Source of the DNA: Ensifer adhaerens
Lineage (GTDB): Bacteria > Pseudomonadota > Alphaproteobacteria > Rhizobiales > Rhizobiaceae
Reading direction: 5' to 3'
Assembly (NCBI RefSeq): GCF_000697965.2
Contig: NZ_CP015882.1
Span: forward strand, 1 to 64,000
DNA: 64,000 nt
Shown here: one piece after another, positions 18,014 to 26,888 of the stretch
Layout: each line of letters starts with the position of its first letter
Numbering within the stretch: position 1 is the stretch's first letter
Position numbers and translations under genes: made by a program
Notes under the pieces: generated by a model
The model's database searches: none
The model's input: the letters and a program-made list of their open reading frames with translations, nothing else
What the model was told of the DNA's origin: nothing

Positions 18014-20793
18014 GCGTCCTCTCGCTGCAGGACACTATTGATGCGATAGACGCGTTCATCCGCTTCTTCGCTGTCCGGAAAACTCACAACCACGCTGATT
18101 ACAGGGCGCTCAGTCTCTTCGACCTTAGCGAGATCGGGATCGATCGGATAGATGATGAGGAGGCCGTTCTGCGGTCGCCACCCGCGGACCTTGCGGATGG
18201 ACTTTCCCGACGGTACATCCGTTTCAGGCTTCGATTTCGATCGTCTCTCGGCGTTGGTGCTGTCCAGAGCAGCCGTGAACTCCTGGTCCCTTAGGTCGAT
18301 GGCCTGGTCCAACGGGCTGAGGGCCGTTCCGATGATGAAACGGTTGTCCGCACCCAAGCCTACCTCATCACCTTCCCTCGGCTGCCGCATCACGCATCGC
18401 AGCTTCCGGCCAGCGAGATCAACTTCTTTCCTGCGGCCTGTCGCAAGATAGACTGCCCACTCTGTGAGTTCGTTCATCGAGAGCTGATCTCTGATGTAGT
18501 CGGCGAGCTTGTCGCCATTGACCTGGATGCTTTCCGGCGGAAAGCGCAGACTTCTCAGATATTCGGCGACGTCCTGCCCCGGCACTCCGCTCCAGAGAAT
18601 GCCGGATGCGGTGGAGGCTTCATTCCGAGGCATACCGGGGCGTAGTGGATCTGGCTGGCCAGCGCCCAGCTTGCCGAGAAAGCGGTCAGTCGTATCGGCG
18701 TTTTCGCCAATCGTAATTGCATCCCGGAACATCACAGTCTGAATCTTGCCTTCGCCCGCATAGCTGCTCTGCCTGAGCTGTGTATGTCGCTGCTTGTTCT
18801 TCGCTGTGATCTCCAGAATGTCATGGACGGACACCTTCAGACCGAATTCGGTCGGGGTCTTCTTCTGAAGCGACATGTCAAAGAACTGCTGTCGCAGCTC
18901 TTCCTGGGCAGTGGCAACATACCGGAACCAGTCTCGCATGTCCGGCGTCGTATAGAGACGGCAGAGGTCGGCAAAACCGCGGCGATATCCAAACCAGCGG
19001 CCCATCTGAAGAAGACTGTCATATTGGCGCGATGTGCGCAGGAAATAGCTGACCGACAGACCTTCAAGCGTAAGTCCCCGCGAAAGCTTGTCACCGCCGA
19101 CAGCGATTAAGGACCGACCGTACGCCTGGAAAGCGTCATAGTCGATATCGGTCTTGTTCTTGCCGTTAGCAGTGATCACCTCGATCTTGTCGGCGGAGTC
19201 GGCAAGTCTCGCCCGAACCGCTCCCCAGCTCACCCTGACCGTGTTACGGCCGTAGACCGTGCCCTCGACAGCCGCCGTGGTGGGAATGAAATCCTGCTCC
19301 CACATCGCTTCCAGACGTGTCAGGGTATCCCTGTCGCCATTCGAGATCATGGATCGTGTCGCATCAAGATATCTCGTAACCTGGCGGTGAACCTCGATAT
19401 GGACGTCAACGAACCGGGACACATGCACAAGCATCGAGTTATGCTTGCGGTCCTGGCCACGGGCCGCGCGTGCGGCACATGTCAGCATAAAAGCATCTAC
19501 CGCCTTCTCCAGGCTAGGCGGGATGCTGTCGCTGCCGCGATATCTCGGCTTGTACGACTTGTCGTGCTTCTCCTCCATCCATCCTTCCGACTGTTGGCCG
19601 AAGGTGCGAACAAGCGGTAGTCCAGGATTCTGGCCGTCCTCTCCAGTCCCGAACACCGCCGCAGGGCCGAAATAGTCATCGGGAGGCGTCAAGGACATTA
19701 TGAAGGCGGACGGAAACAGGTCATCCCCGAATTCGGCAGCCCGTCTTTCATCGTGGATGAAGATGTTGGCGAAGGGGGTTGCCGTGTAACCTACATACAT
19801 CCGACGGTCGAACTGCATGAGAAGCTTGCGGATTTCCCCATTGACCCGCTTCGGCTCATAATCCTCGGCGAAGGTGCCATCCTCCAGCAGCGGCTGATCC
19901 CCTGTGTCGACGGAGGCCTGGTCTGCCTCGTCGTCGATGATAAGGGCGGGGGCCGCGCGTGAAAGCGCGGAGCGCCGTGCAATCCAGCCATTGAGATTGG
20001 CGAGCAGCTTAGCATTCTTCTTCACGACGAGGACACACGGCTGGCTGACAGGAGAAATATTCGCCTGATCAGCGACCGTCTGGTTGAAGTCGCCCTTGAG
20101 CGAGGCGTTGGTCAGGCTGTCCACGGGAAGGTTGGGATTGAATTCACCCACGCCAATGACCGGCATGGGCTGATTGGGCTTCTGCTTCTTGGGATTCGTG
20201 TCATACCCGAGAAAATCGAGGTCGAACCTCTTCTGTGTCTGCAGTCGAAGAATGCTGTGCATGCCGGTCAGAATGATGATGAGCCGATATCCCGCGTCCG
20301 CGGCCCGGTTGACGACACCTGCATAGCTTGCCGTCTTGCCGGACTGAACATCACCGACTACGAGACCACGCCAGTCCCACGGACCGGGCCTCTGTGGATC
20401 TTCCATCAATTCGACGATTCTGGCCGTACTGAGCTCCAGCTCCTTCACCGAATCTTCCACCCAACCGTCTTCCTCGAGCTTTTCGAGGTATCGCTTCATG
20501 AAGCTGCCTGGCTGGCGTCGGCTTCCGGTATACCACGGAGCGGGTCGCCCGCCCTCCCGGTTGGTCAGCATGAGGGCAGGGCCCTGTTCCGTAATGAAGA
20601 TGGTCAGAAGCTGGCGAGCAGCTGCTTCGATCTCCTCCTCACTGATCTCCTTTTCGGTCATGAGACCGAAGATGGGTGCATCCAGCTTGAGAAGCTGGAG
20701 AATTGTTTCCCGGTCGATCGCCGCGCCTGCTTCCTTGCGGACCTGCAGGATCTTCCGGGCTCGCAATACAAGAGCGTCGATCGAATCAGCCAT
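18010..20793 (-). CDS. Z1 domain protein, superfamily II-like ATPase
   Basis: Z1 proteins are helicase-related motor proteins of MORC-type restriction systems. The product has Walker A GDVQSGKT at about 147-154 and the DEAD-like box LIIDDEAD. VGYTATPFANI resembles helicase motif III, and GGDKLSRGLTLEGL resembles motif V. The frame extends to a TTG at 20805, but ATG 20793 is preferred. It has GAGGA just upstream and overlaps the preceding stop by eight bases, giving 927 residues. It probably moves on or remodels DNA for the neighbouring nuclease. Confidence 0.92.
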   Translation of the reverse strand: MADSIDALVLRARKILQVRKEAGAAIDRETILQLLKLDAPIFGLMTEKEISEEEIEAAARQLLTIFITEQGPALMLTNREGGRPAPWYTGSRRQPGSFMKRYLEKLEEDGWVEDSVKELELSTARIVELMEDPQRPGPWDWRGLVVGDVQSGKTASYAGVVNRAADAGYRLIIILTGMHSILRLQTQKRFDLDFLGYDTNPKKQKPNQPMPVIGVGEFNPNLPVDSLTNASLKGDFNQTVADQANISPVSQPCVLVVKKNAKLLANLNGWIARRSALSRAAPALIIDDEADQASVDTGDQPLLEDGTFAEDYEPKRVNGEIRKLLMQFDRRMYVGYTATPFANIFIHDERRAAEFGDDLFPSAFIMSLTPPDDYFGPAAVFGTGEDGQNPGLPLVRTFGQQSEGWMEEKHDKSYKPRYRGSDSIPPSLEKAVDAFMLTCAARAARGQDRKHNSMLVHVSRFVDVHIEVHRQVTRYLDATRSMISNGDRDTLTRLEAMWEQDFIPTTAAVEGTVYGRNTVRVSWGAVRARLADSADKIEVITANGKNKTDIDYDAFQAYGRSLIAVGGDKLSRGLTLEGLSVSYFLRTSRQYDSLLQMGRWFGYRRGFADLCRLYTTPDMRDWFRYVATAQEELRQQFFDMSLQKKTPTEFGLKVSVHDILEITAKNKQRHTQLRQSSYAGEGKIQTVMFRDAITIGENADTTDRFLGKLGAGQPDPLRPGMPRNEASTASGILWSGVPGQDVAEYLRSLRFPPESIQVNGDKLADYIRDQLSMNELTEWAVYLATGRRKEVDLAGRKLRCVMRQPREGDEVGLGADNRFIIGTALSPLDQAIDLRDQEFTAALDSTNAERRSKSKPETDVPSGKSIRKVRGWRPQNGLLIIYPIDPDLAKVEETERPVISVVVSFPDSEEADERVYRINSVLQREDA

Positions 20794-22285
20794 AGGTTTC
20801 CTCAAGTTTATGCTTCAATGACGCTCTCAGCGCCGCCAGATCTCCTGGAAGACTGCGGAGCAGCGTTTCGACCCGCTGATCGGTAGACATGCCAGGTGGC
20901 AGCAGTCGACCCAGTTCGACAAGTTTGTCACTGAGTTCAGAGACTTCTTCTGTATCGAGTATGGGAACCGCAGCGCCTTCCGATTCAGAGACATTCAGCC
21001 AGATGCGCTCGACGGGCACAGTCCGTTCTATTATCGACAGCGTCGCATCGAGTGACCGAAGATTTTCTGAAGCAGCGCGGCAAGCCAGGATGAGCGGGTG
21101 GTCGCGGTTGATCCGGTACAGGATGCCGCTCCGGCTTGCTGAAGCCAGCCACACGGCATGGGCTTCGCTCCCCGAGCCGCGAACACGAGGCCCCTGTCCT
21201 CGAAAGGCAAAGACTTCTCTGGCAGCTTCACGGGATCGAGCTGCAATGTCGGTGAGCCGGCTTCGAAGAGCGCCGGGTGGACGAGCCTGTGACTTGCGGA
21301 CGTCGATGCGCCATTCGCGATCCATGTCTGTTGGTAGATCGACCTGAATACGCGCCAGACGGCTCGATTCATCTCGCGTCCAGGTCCTGGAGCCACCCAG
21401 CCCAAGCCAGCTGCCTGCGACGAGAAGTCTCTTCCCGCGGTAGACGTAGAACCCCTGGCGGGCGCCCCAGCCTCCAGGCCCGCCGGCAGCATCATATGCG
21501 GTTTCGTTTTCAAACCTGTCCCGATGGGGCAACACGAATGGCTGGATGGTAAAGGAGGTGCCTGCGTGACGGATTCGCTGCGATGGCATGGCCTGAGTAG
21601 CGGGATGGCTCGCCTGAAACGGATCCCATGCCTTGATGGCTCGTCCATTGAGCACGATTGATGTCCGCGACGCGTCCCCATCGATATATCTGTGAAAGAT
21701 CATCCCGAGGTGCGCGCGTATCTCTTCGAGGCGAAGATAGAAGGCTTCCTTGCCCAGGCCCTTGAGGCCGCTAAGCTCGTCGAGCTGATCCCATAGAATC
21801 AGAGTGCCGCTTCGCGATCCGGCCAGCTTTCTGGCCAATACGTGCTCGGGTAGTGGGTCCGGGATCTCGGCGATCCACCCATCTCTTGCAATGACGGCTA
21901 CATCCAGGCGAAGTGCGTGGACGGCGCAGCCAGCTGGCCTGGTCAGAACGGTCAGCCGTCGACTCTGGGAAAGAGAGGCTGTCTTCATCCCCATGCCAAA
22001 TCGGCCAAGATCTTCTGGCGCCCGTTCGCTATCCGGACCGTCGCCGCCGAGGCACATCGCGTCGACGAGCGTCTGCTCGTCCATGCCTCTGCCATCATCG
22101 AGGATCGCTGCGACCGGCAGGTCGTGGTCCCACTTCAGGTCGATCTCGACACTGGCTGCACCAGCCGTGATGCAGTTGTCAATCACGTCTGCCAATGCCG
22201 TCTCCGGCGAATATCCCAGTCCACGCAATGAGGACATAAGCGCGGAGGGTCTGGGCGGGATGGGAACGGATCGGGCCGCCATCAT
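20786..22285 (-). CDS. GHKL ATPase of MORC/MutL type
   Basis: The 499-residue protein has the GHKL fold motifs: LADVIDN (Asn 37), DDGRGMD (63-69) and GRFGMGMKTAS from 94. A MutL/MORC-like transducer region follows (RYIDGDASRTSIVLNGRAI). Such ATPases close around DNA on ATP binding and are proposed to couple recognition to cleavage in these R-M systems. The ATG starts on the last base of the methylase stop, so the genes are translationally coupled. The C-terminal part is helical and unassigned. Confidence 0.92.
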   Translation of the reverse strand: MMAARSVPIPPRPSALMSSLRGLGYSPETALADVIDNCITAGAASVEIDLKWDHDLPVAAILDDGRGMDEQTLVDAMCLGGDGPDSERAPEDLGRFGMGMKTASLSQSRRLTVLTRPAGCAVHALRLDVAVIARDGWIAEIPDPLPEHVLARKLAGSRSGTLILWDQLDELSGLKGLGKEAFYLRLEEIRAHLGMIFHRYIDGDASRTSIVLNGRAIKAWDPFQASHPATQAMPSQRIRHAGTSFTIQPFVLPHRDRFENETAYDAAGGPGGWGARQGFYVYRGKRLLVAGSWLGLGGSRTWTRDESSRLARIQVDLPTDMDREWRIDVRKSQARPPGALRSRLTDIAARSREAAREVFAFRGQGPRVRGSGSEAHAVWLASASRSGILYRINRDHPLILACRAASENLRSLDATLSIIERTVPVERIWLNVSESEGAAVPILDTEEVSELSDKLVELGRLLPPGMSTDQRVETLLRSLPGDLAALRASLKHKLEETYG

Positions 22286-23784
22286 CAGGCTGCCCGCCGT
22301 CTGGCCACCTTCTTCTCAACCTCGGGTCTGCTGACGTGACATCCGAGCTGAGCGAGAAGCGAGCTGGCCACCGCGTATCCAAGCAAGGGGGGCACCGCGT
22401 TGCCAATCTGCCGGAACGCGGCATTCATGGCGCCGGCAAACTGGAAGCCGTCCGGGAACGACTGCAGCCGAGCGGCCTCACGGACGGAAACCGTCCGGCG
22501 CTGTTTGCTGTCGTAATGGATGTGTGAATAGGTATCCTTGCCCATATGCGCCGTCAGCGTGCGAGAGGGCTTGTCGGGATCGAGCTTCCACCACTTGTTT
22601 GGAAATTTGGCCGGATCATAGGGCGGAACGATCTTTGCCCGGATATCGAGATACGTTTGCGAGTCCTGGCCAATGTCGGCAATCCCGGCTTGCGCGAGTG
22701 TCTCGGCCAGGAGCTTTTCCGCGATCCGGCGAGCCATAGGGTAGTCGTCTCCAACCGCCATCCGGCTGAATATCGGAAAATCGCGGGGTGTGACCCGCAC
22801 AAGATGTCCATCCGACGAACCAGATGTCGCGAATCCGCCCCAGCTGCGCATGAGATGCGCGTAGTCGGAGAGCGCCCCAATATTCGCCTGATAGGGCAGA
22901 TCGGCGGACAGCTTCCGCCGGCGGATTGTGGCTGGATCCTTGAAGTGTTCCGTGATGACCGGCAGATCACCGATTGCTTCCCGCGTACCAACGGCCAGTG
23001 GCAGCTTAGGGTCAGGAACTGGGATCGGATGAAAATATCGACTGGAATCGCTAACGTGCTTCAGAGCGACGCGTCGTGATCCCTCATAGCCTTTGGGTAG
23101 ATCGAGGAAATGTGTGGGGTCAGGAAACTCAGGTACCTGATCGAGTGCATCAGCCAGGGCGACAATGAAAAGCCTCTCGCGCACCTGAGGAACGCCGAAA
23201 TAGGCAGCATTGAGGATCGTGTAACGCGCCCGGTACCCAGATTGCTCCAGTGTCTCACAGATCTCTTCGGGAACGTTGTGGCCACCGAAGTTCAGAATAT
23301 CTGGGACGTTTTCGATGATGATCGCCAGGGGTTGGGTGTCTTCAACGAACTGGAGGAAGTGGCGATAGAGCGACGCCCGGGGATCCTTCTGAAACGCGTC
23401 CTCCTCTCCAGCAACGGACCGAAGCTTGGATCTTCCTATCCGGGCGAATGCCTGACACGGCAGGCCCGCAGCCAGAACATCGAACGATTCGGCTGCTTTG
23501 GTTTTGAACCCCAGCTCGGCAACAAGCTGGGCGGCAGTCGTTTCAACCATGTCTCGAGGCCGCGCCCAGGCGCTGCTACGAGCGTCCGCTCCACCGAAAT
23601 TGAGCGCGTAGCTCTTCGCGGCTTCCGGGTCGAACTCGATGTGCGCGGAAAGGTCGAACCCCGCCTTGAGCATTCCCAATGAAAGCCCACCGGCTCCAGA
23701 ACAGATTTCAAGCGTCCGAGCCTTGCCACCCATCTGGAGACGGGAAAGCTTTTCATGTCTGATCGTTTTCGAATCACTTGTCAT
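22285..23784 (-). CDS. DNA cytosine-5 methyltransferase
   Basis: This is the modification enzyme of the system. Conserved motifs are present in order: motif I EICSGAGGLSLG, motif IV AGLPCQAFARIG with the catalytic Cys near 110, motif VI IIIENVP, motif VIII VRERLFIVA, and motif X NAAFRQIGNAVPPLLG. A large target-recognition region lies between VIII and IX. The frame runs to 23841, but the ATG at 23784 (MTSDSKTIRHEK) overlaps the vsr stop by 11 bases and fits the operon better, giving 499 residues. The recognition sequence cannot be predicted. Confidence 0.93.
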   Translation of the reverse strand: MTSDSKTIRHEKLSRLQMGGKARTLEICSGAGGLSLGMLKAGFDLSAHIEFDPEAAKSYALNFGGADARSSAWARPRDMVETTAAQLVAELGFKTKAAESFDVLAAGLPCQAFARIGRSKLRSVAGEEDAFQKDPRASLYRHFLQFVEDTQPLAIIIENVPDILNFGGHNVPEEICETLEQSGYRARYTILNAAYFGVPQVRERLFIVALADALDQVPEFPDPTHFLDLPKGYEGSRRVALKHVSDSSRYFHPIPVPDPKLPLAVGTREAIGDLPVITEHFKDPATIRRRKLSADLPYQANIGALSDYAHLMRSWGGFATSGSSDGHLVRVTPRDFPIFSRMAVGDDYPMARRIAEKLLAETLAQAGIADIGQDSQTYLDIRAKIVPPYDPAKFPNKWWKLDPDKPSRTLTAHMGKDTYSHIHYDSKQRRTVSVREAARLQSFPDGFQFAGAMNAAFRQIGNAVPPLLGYAVASSLLAQLGCHVSRPEVEKKVARRRAA

Positions 23785-24190
23785 CTTGCTCAAGTATTTC
23801 CTTGAGTTTGACGCAAAGACTATCGAAATCTCTGGTTTCACATTCCCATATCATTGCGACGCGCCAGCCCATCCCTTCCAGTTCCTCGAGAACACGCGCA
23901 TCGCGTGCAACATTACCTTTAAATTTTGCCTGCCAGAATTCAACATTTGATTTCGGGTTGTAGGCAAGCCTGCATCCAGCGTGCCGGTGCCAGAAGCATC
24001 CGTGGACGAAGAGCGCGAGCCTGCGCGACGGAAAGACGAGATCCGGGCTGCCGGGAAGGTCACGCCGATGCAGTCGAAATCTGTAGCCAAGCCCATGTGC
24101 TACCCGTCTGACCGCTACTTCTGGCTTCGTTCCTTTCCCGGTAATCCGGGCCATGATCTGTGATCGACGAGCTGGTGAGACGATGTCCAC
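23774..24190 (-). CDS. vsr: Very short patch repair endonuclease (Vsr)
   Basis: Vsr nicks next to T:G mismatches that arise by deamination of 5-methylcytosine, so it partners the methylase encoded next to it. The 138-residue protein starts at a GTG (MDIVSPARRSQIM). It shows GTKPEVAVRR, LPGSPDLVFPSRRLALFVHG with catalytic Asp 50, and CFWHRHAGC with the zinc-binding residues. Length and motif spacing are normal. It is the first gene of the MORC-type operon. The 80-bp gap to the upstream 572-residue gene leaves common transcription possible. Confidence 0.95.
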   Translation of the reverse strand: MDIVSPARRSQIMARITGKGTKPEVAVRRVAHGLGYRFRLHRRDLPGSPDLVFPSRRLALFVHGCFWHRHAGCRLAYNPKSNVEFWQAKFKGNVARDARVLEELEGMGWRVAMIWECETRDFDSLCVKLKEILEQDDK

Positions 24191-24270
24191 AGTGCGTTAG
24201 TCCTGTTCCGGTAGGCCGACACATGCTAGTCAATTTCTACACGCGCATCGTCAAGGCGCACTTCTAGCAT

Positions 24271-25989
24271 TTAGAGTTCGGTGACAAAAAGATCATCAAA
24301 CGCCTTCAGGGTGCTGAGACCCGTGCGCTGTTCCAGGAAGTTGGCCTTTTCAAGCATTGCCATGAGGTCGATACCGTTTTCGGACGCAATCTCCTCGAGT
24401 TCGGATTTCTGCGTAGTGACAGAACCGGCAGAGCCGGCCATGGCGAGCGCGTGAATGAAATCTTCGTCCCTGTCACAAAGCGACCGCAGTCCTCCTTCCA
24501 TCAACCTACTTACTGCAAACTCGCGCTTTTCAGCAGGGAAGTTAAACGTCGAGGTGACCGAGTACAACTGATCGACACCCGCTGGAATGGTTGTGAGAGC
24601 TTGCGCCCGGACGAAATTGATGACGCTCTCACCTATGGCCGAGTTGAGCGTTTTCTCTTGTTCGTCGAGAATTCGTAGCTCTTCAGATCTGCTCCCGAAC
24701 AGTTCTGTAAAGTGATTCTGCCGCGCTTCGTTGATCGGACCTTCGAAATGGACATGCACGACCTGACCGCCTCGGACGATGGCACTGGCCCGCGAGTTTT
24801 CGGTAGGTATCAGGTATATTTCCATGGACCCGGGCCCATCACCGACATCGATGCCGTCCAGGGCCTGCACAGCATAGATTGGATACTCCTGTGGTCGGGG
24901 TCCTTCCAGCGGATAGATCAGGACACGGTCGTGAGCGTTTGTCACTACGTGGAGATCAAGAGAGCCGAGGCAGAGCAGTTCCCGCTTCTGCATTCGCAAG
25001 AGATCGCGGCGACGCATCAAACTTTCACGTTCACTAGGGCATTTTGGATCGCCCAGTTCTGCAAGCAGTCCGTCCAGACGCCCCATACCTAAAGATCGGC
25101 GATCATCATCGACATTAATCCCAGCAGGTGAGGGATATGCCACGCTCCCGAAGTCATGAGTTCGGTATCCCGCGTCGTCGTCATCCTCCAGATACTTCCG
25201 AAGGGTAGCGTCCCAGTCCAGGCCGAAGAGCTGACTCATCCTCTCGAGGATGTACTGTGCAATCGCGTTGACCGCGTTATGTTCTTTCTTTGTCGGGTCG
25301 AGAATCTTGGCAACCATTCCAAAATCGTCATAAAAGTACGACCTGACGAACTTGCTGAAAAGTTCCGAATCCCACGCTAGGTCAGAGGTCCGCTTGGCCC
25401 TTGCCCAAAGGGCTTTGAGAGTCATGTAGCCAGCAAGGTGCCCCCCGGAAGATGATCGGAAACTTGCGTTCAGGACGGCCTCTCGCCGCCTGAAAACCTC
25501 TTCGTCGGTGCGTGCCCGGTAGAGCAGCGAGTAAAGAAAGAAGCCAGGGCCATACTTCTCGATGATCTCGGCCGATTTCAGCGCGTGATCGCGACCTCCG
25601 AACAGGAAGAAGGTCGATGCCATCGGGGTAGTGAGCACGTTCGACTCACCCGGGATGCTGTCAAGCTCAGCAAAGCACGCCAGACCCTCGGACAGCGGAC
25701 GCAGTACCTCCATCGTCCCCTCCTGCCGCAGCACGTCCTCGAGAAGCTCCCATTCATCCGCGTCTGGGTTTGTCGTCAGCTGCTCTGAACGACGATATGC
25801 GCGCATCCGCAGGAGCGCCAATGTCGCGCCGACCGGCGAAAGGAAGCATGCATGATGAGTGCTCTCGTGCAGGAACGTTGGCAGCAGCCGCTCCGGGAAA
25901 TCAAGTTTGATGAAGTCGACCAGATGTTGTCGCAGGTCTACCTGCGAGAACACGGCTGTATTCGTGATCGGATCGACGTAGCTTACCAT
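24271..25989 (-). CDS. Unrecognised protein with HExxH metalloprotease motif
   Basis: I do not recognise this 572-residue family. Near the N-terminus is FLHESTHHACFLSPVG, which contains H41-E42-x-x-H45, the zinc-binding pattern of gluzincin proteases. LSEGLACFAELDS at about 99-111 supplies a possible third Glu ligand about 56 residues later. The middle part is helical, the 290-430 region is beta-rich, and the C-terminus is helical again. No signal peptide is seen, so it is probably cytosolic. It lies 32 bp after the alpha/beta hydrolase gene and is probably in the same operon as the caspase. Confidence 0.7.
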   Translation of the reverse strand: MVSYVDPITNTAVFSQVDLRQHLVDFIKLDFPERLLPTFLHESTHHACFLSPVGATLALLRMRAYRRSEQLTTNPDADEWELLEDVLRQEGTMEVLRPLSEGLACFAELDSIPGESNVLTTPMASTFFLFGGRDHALKSAEIIEKYGPGFFLYSLLYRARTDEEVFRRREAVLNASFRSSSGGHLAGYMTLKALWARAKRTSDLAWDSELFSKFVRSYFYDDFGMVAKILDPTKKEHNAVNAIAQYILERMSQLFGLDWDATLRKYLEDDDDAGYRTHDFGSVAYPSPAGINVDDDRRSLGMGRLDGLLAELGDPKCPSERESLMRRRDLLRMQKRELLCLGSLDLHVVTNAHDRVLIYPLEGPRPQEYPIYAVQALDGIDVGDGPGSMEIYLIPTENSRASAIVRGGQVVHVHFEGPINEARQNHFTELFGSRSEELRILDEQEKTLNSAIGESVINFVRAQALTTIPAGVDQLYSVTSTFNFPAEKREFAVSRLMEGGLRSLCDRDEDFIHALAMAGSAGSVTTQKSELEEIASENGIDLMAMLEKANFLEQRTGLSTLKAFDDLFVTEL

Positions 25990-26021
25990 CTCGTGTCCGC
26001 CAACGCTTATCGCCGATGTGA

Positions 26022-26888
26022 CTACTGATCGAGACCGTCGAAGATCGCCTTCGCGACATGGGGATCGTCAAGATATCCTATGATCCCGTGCCGGTTTTCC
26101 GTCCAGTTGTCCACATTGCCGTTGTTCTCAATTGCGGGATCAACATTGAAGTTTCCTGCGTCGAGTGGATACAGCGACACCACGTCACGCGGGTCGTAGG
26201 CGTTGTACCAACCCCTCTTGCCAGCCGCATTGACGAGCGGGGCCAGAGACGACCGGATCGCGCGGATTCCCAAAGGCGATCCGACGGTAACGAACAGGGG
26301 AATCTTCGCCGCTCGTGTCCGCAATATGTTGTAGGCCACGACGCTTCCGAGCGAGTGTCCGACGACCACCGTTGTATCGTCGGTCATTTCCTTTGCAACA
26401 ATTGCATCGATCTGCGTCCGGACGGTCTTTCGTCGCGAATAGAGAAAGACGTCGCGAAGGAACACCTCGATCGTGCCCTCAGATACAGCGACCAGATTGC
26501 GGTCGAGAAGCCGAATGATCGCCTGGACCCACGCCCAGTTCTGCAAACCCTTCTCAGTAGGGAGTTCATCTCCAGCTTCTGCTCTGACCTCTGCGTCCGA
26601 TATGTTGGCGCGCTTGCGCATCTCCTCGGCGACCTCGGCGCGGAAGGCTGCGTAGTCATCGAAGACGGGGCTCCCCTTTGGCACGATGGCGGGGTCCGCG
26701 GGTAGCTCGAAGTCTGCTACGAGCTTGTCAAGCCGATCGCCATAGAATGGAAATGCCACTTCGATTTCTGACGGGAGTTTCAGACCCGCACGATGAAGGC
26801 CTTTTCCGAGCGCTTCGAGCCAGGCCCCTCTCAATGCTTCGGGGTTCTTTCCACCCTGACTGCGACCATGCACGAACAAGAGTCTCAC
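26022..26888 (-). CDS. Alpha/beta hydrolase in caspase operon
   Basis: The 288-residue protein begins MRLLFVHGRSQGGKNP, an oxyanion-type HG motif. Its nucleophile elbow is VVVGHSLGSVVAYN with Ser 179. A candidate acid lies in AYDPRDVVS, and the likely catalytic His is in ENRHGIIGYL (267). About 100 helical residues inserted between the first strand and the elbow form a large lid. There is no signal peptide. Substrate is unknown; lipase/esterase-like activity is possible. The start overlaps the caspase stop (ATGA), so the two are tightly coupled. Confidence 0.8.
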   Translation of the reverse strand: MRLLFVHGRSQGGKNPEALRGAWLEALGKGLHRAGLKLPSEIEVAFPFYGDRLDKLVADFELPADPAIVPKGSPVFDDYAAFRAEVAEEMRKRANISDAEVRAEAGDELPTEKGLQNWAWVQAIIRLLDRNLVAVSEGTIEVFLRDVFLYSRRKTVRTQIDAIVAKEMTDDTTVVVGHSLGSVVAYNILRTRAAKIPLFVTVGSPLGIRAIRSSLAPLVNAAGKRGWYNAYDPRDVVSLYPLDAGNFNVDPAIENNGNVDNWTENRHGIIGYLDDPHVAKAIFDGLDQ

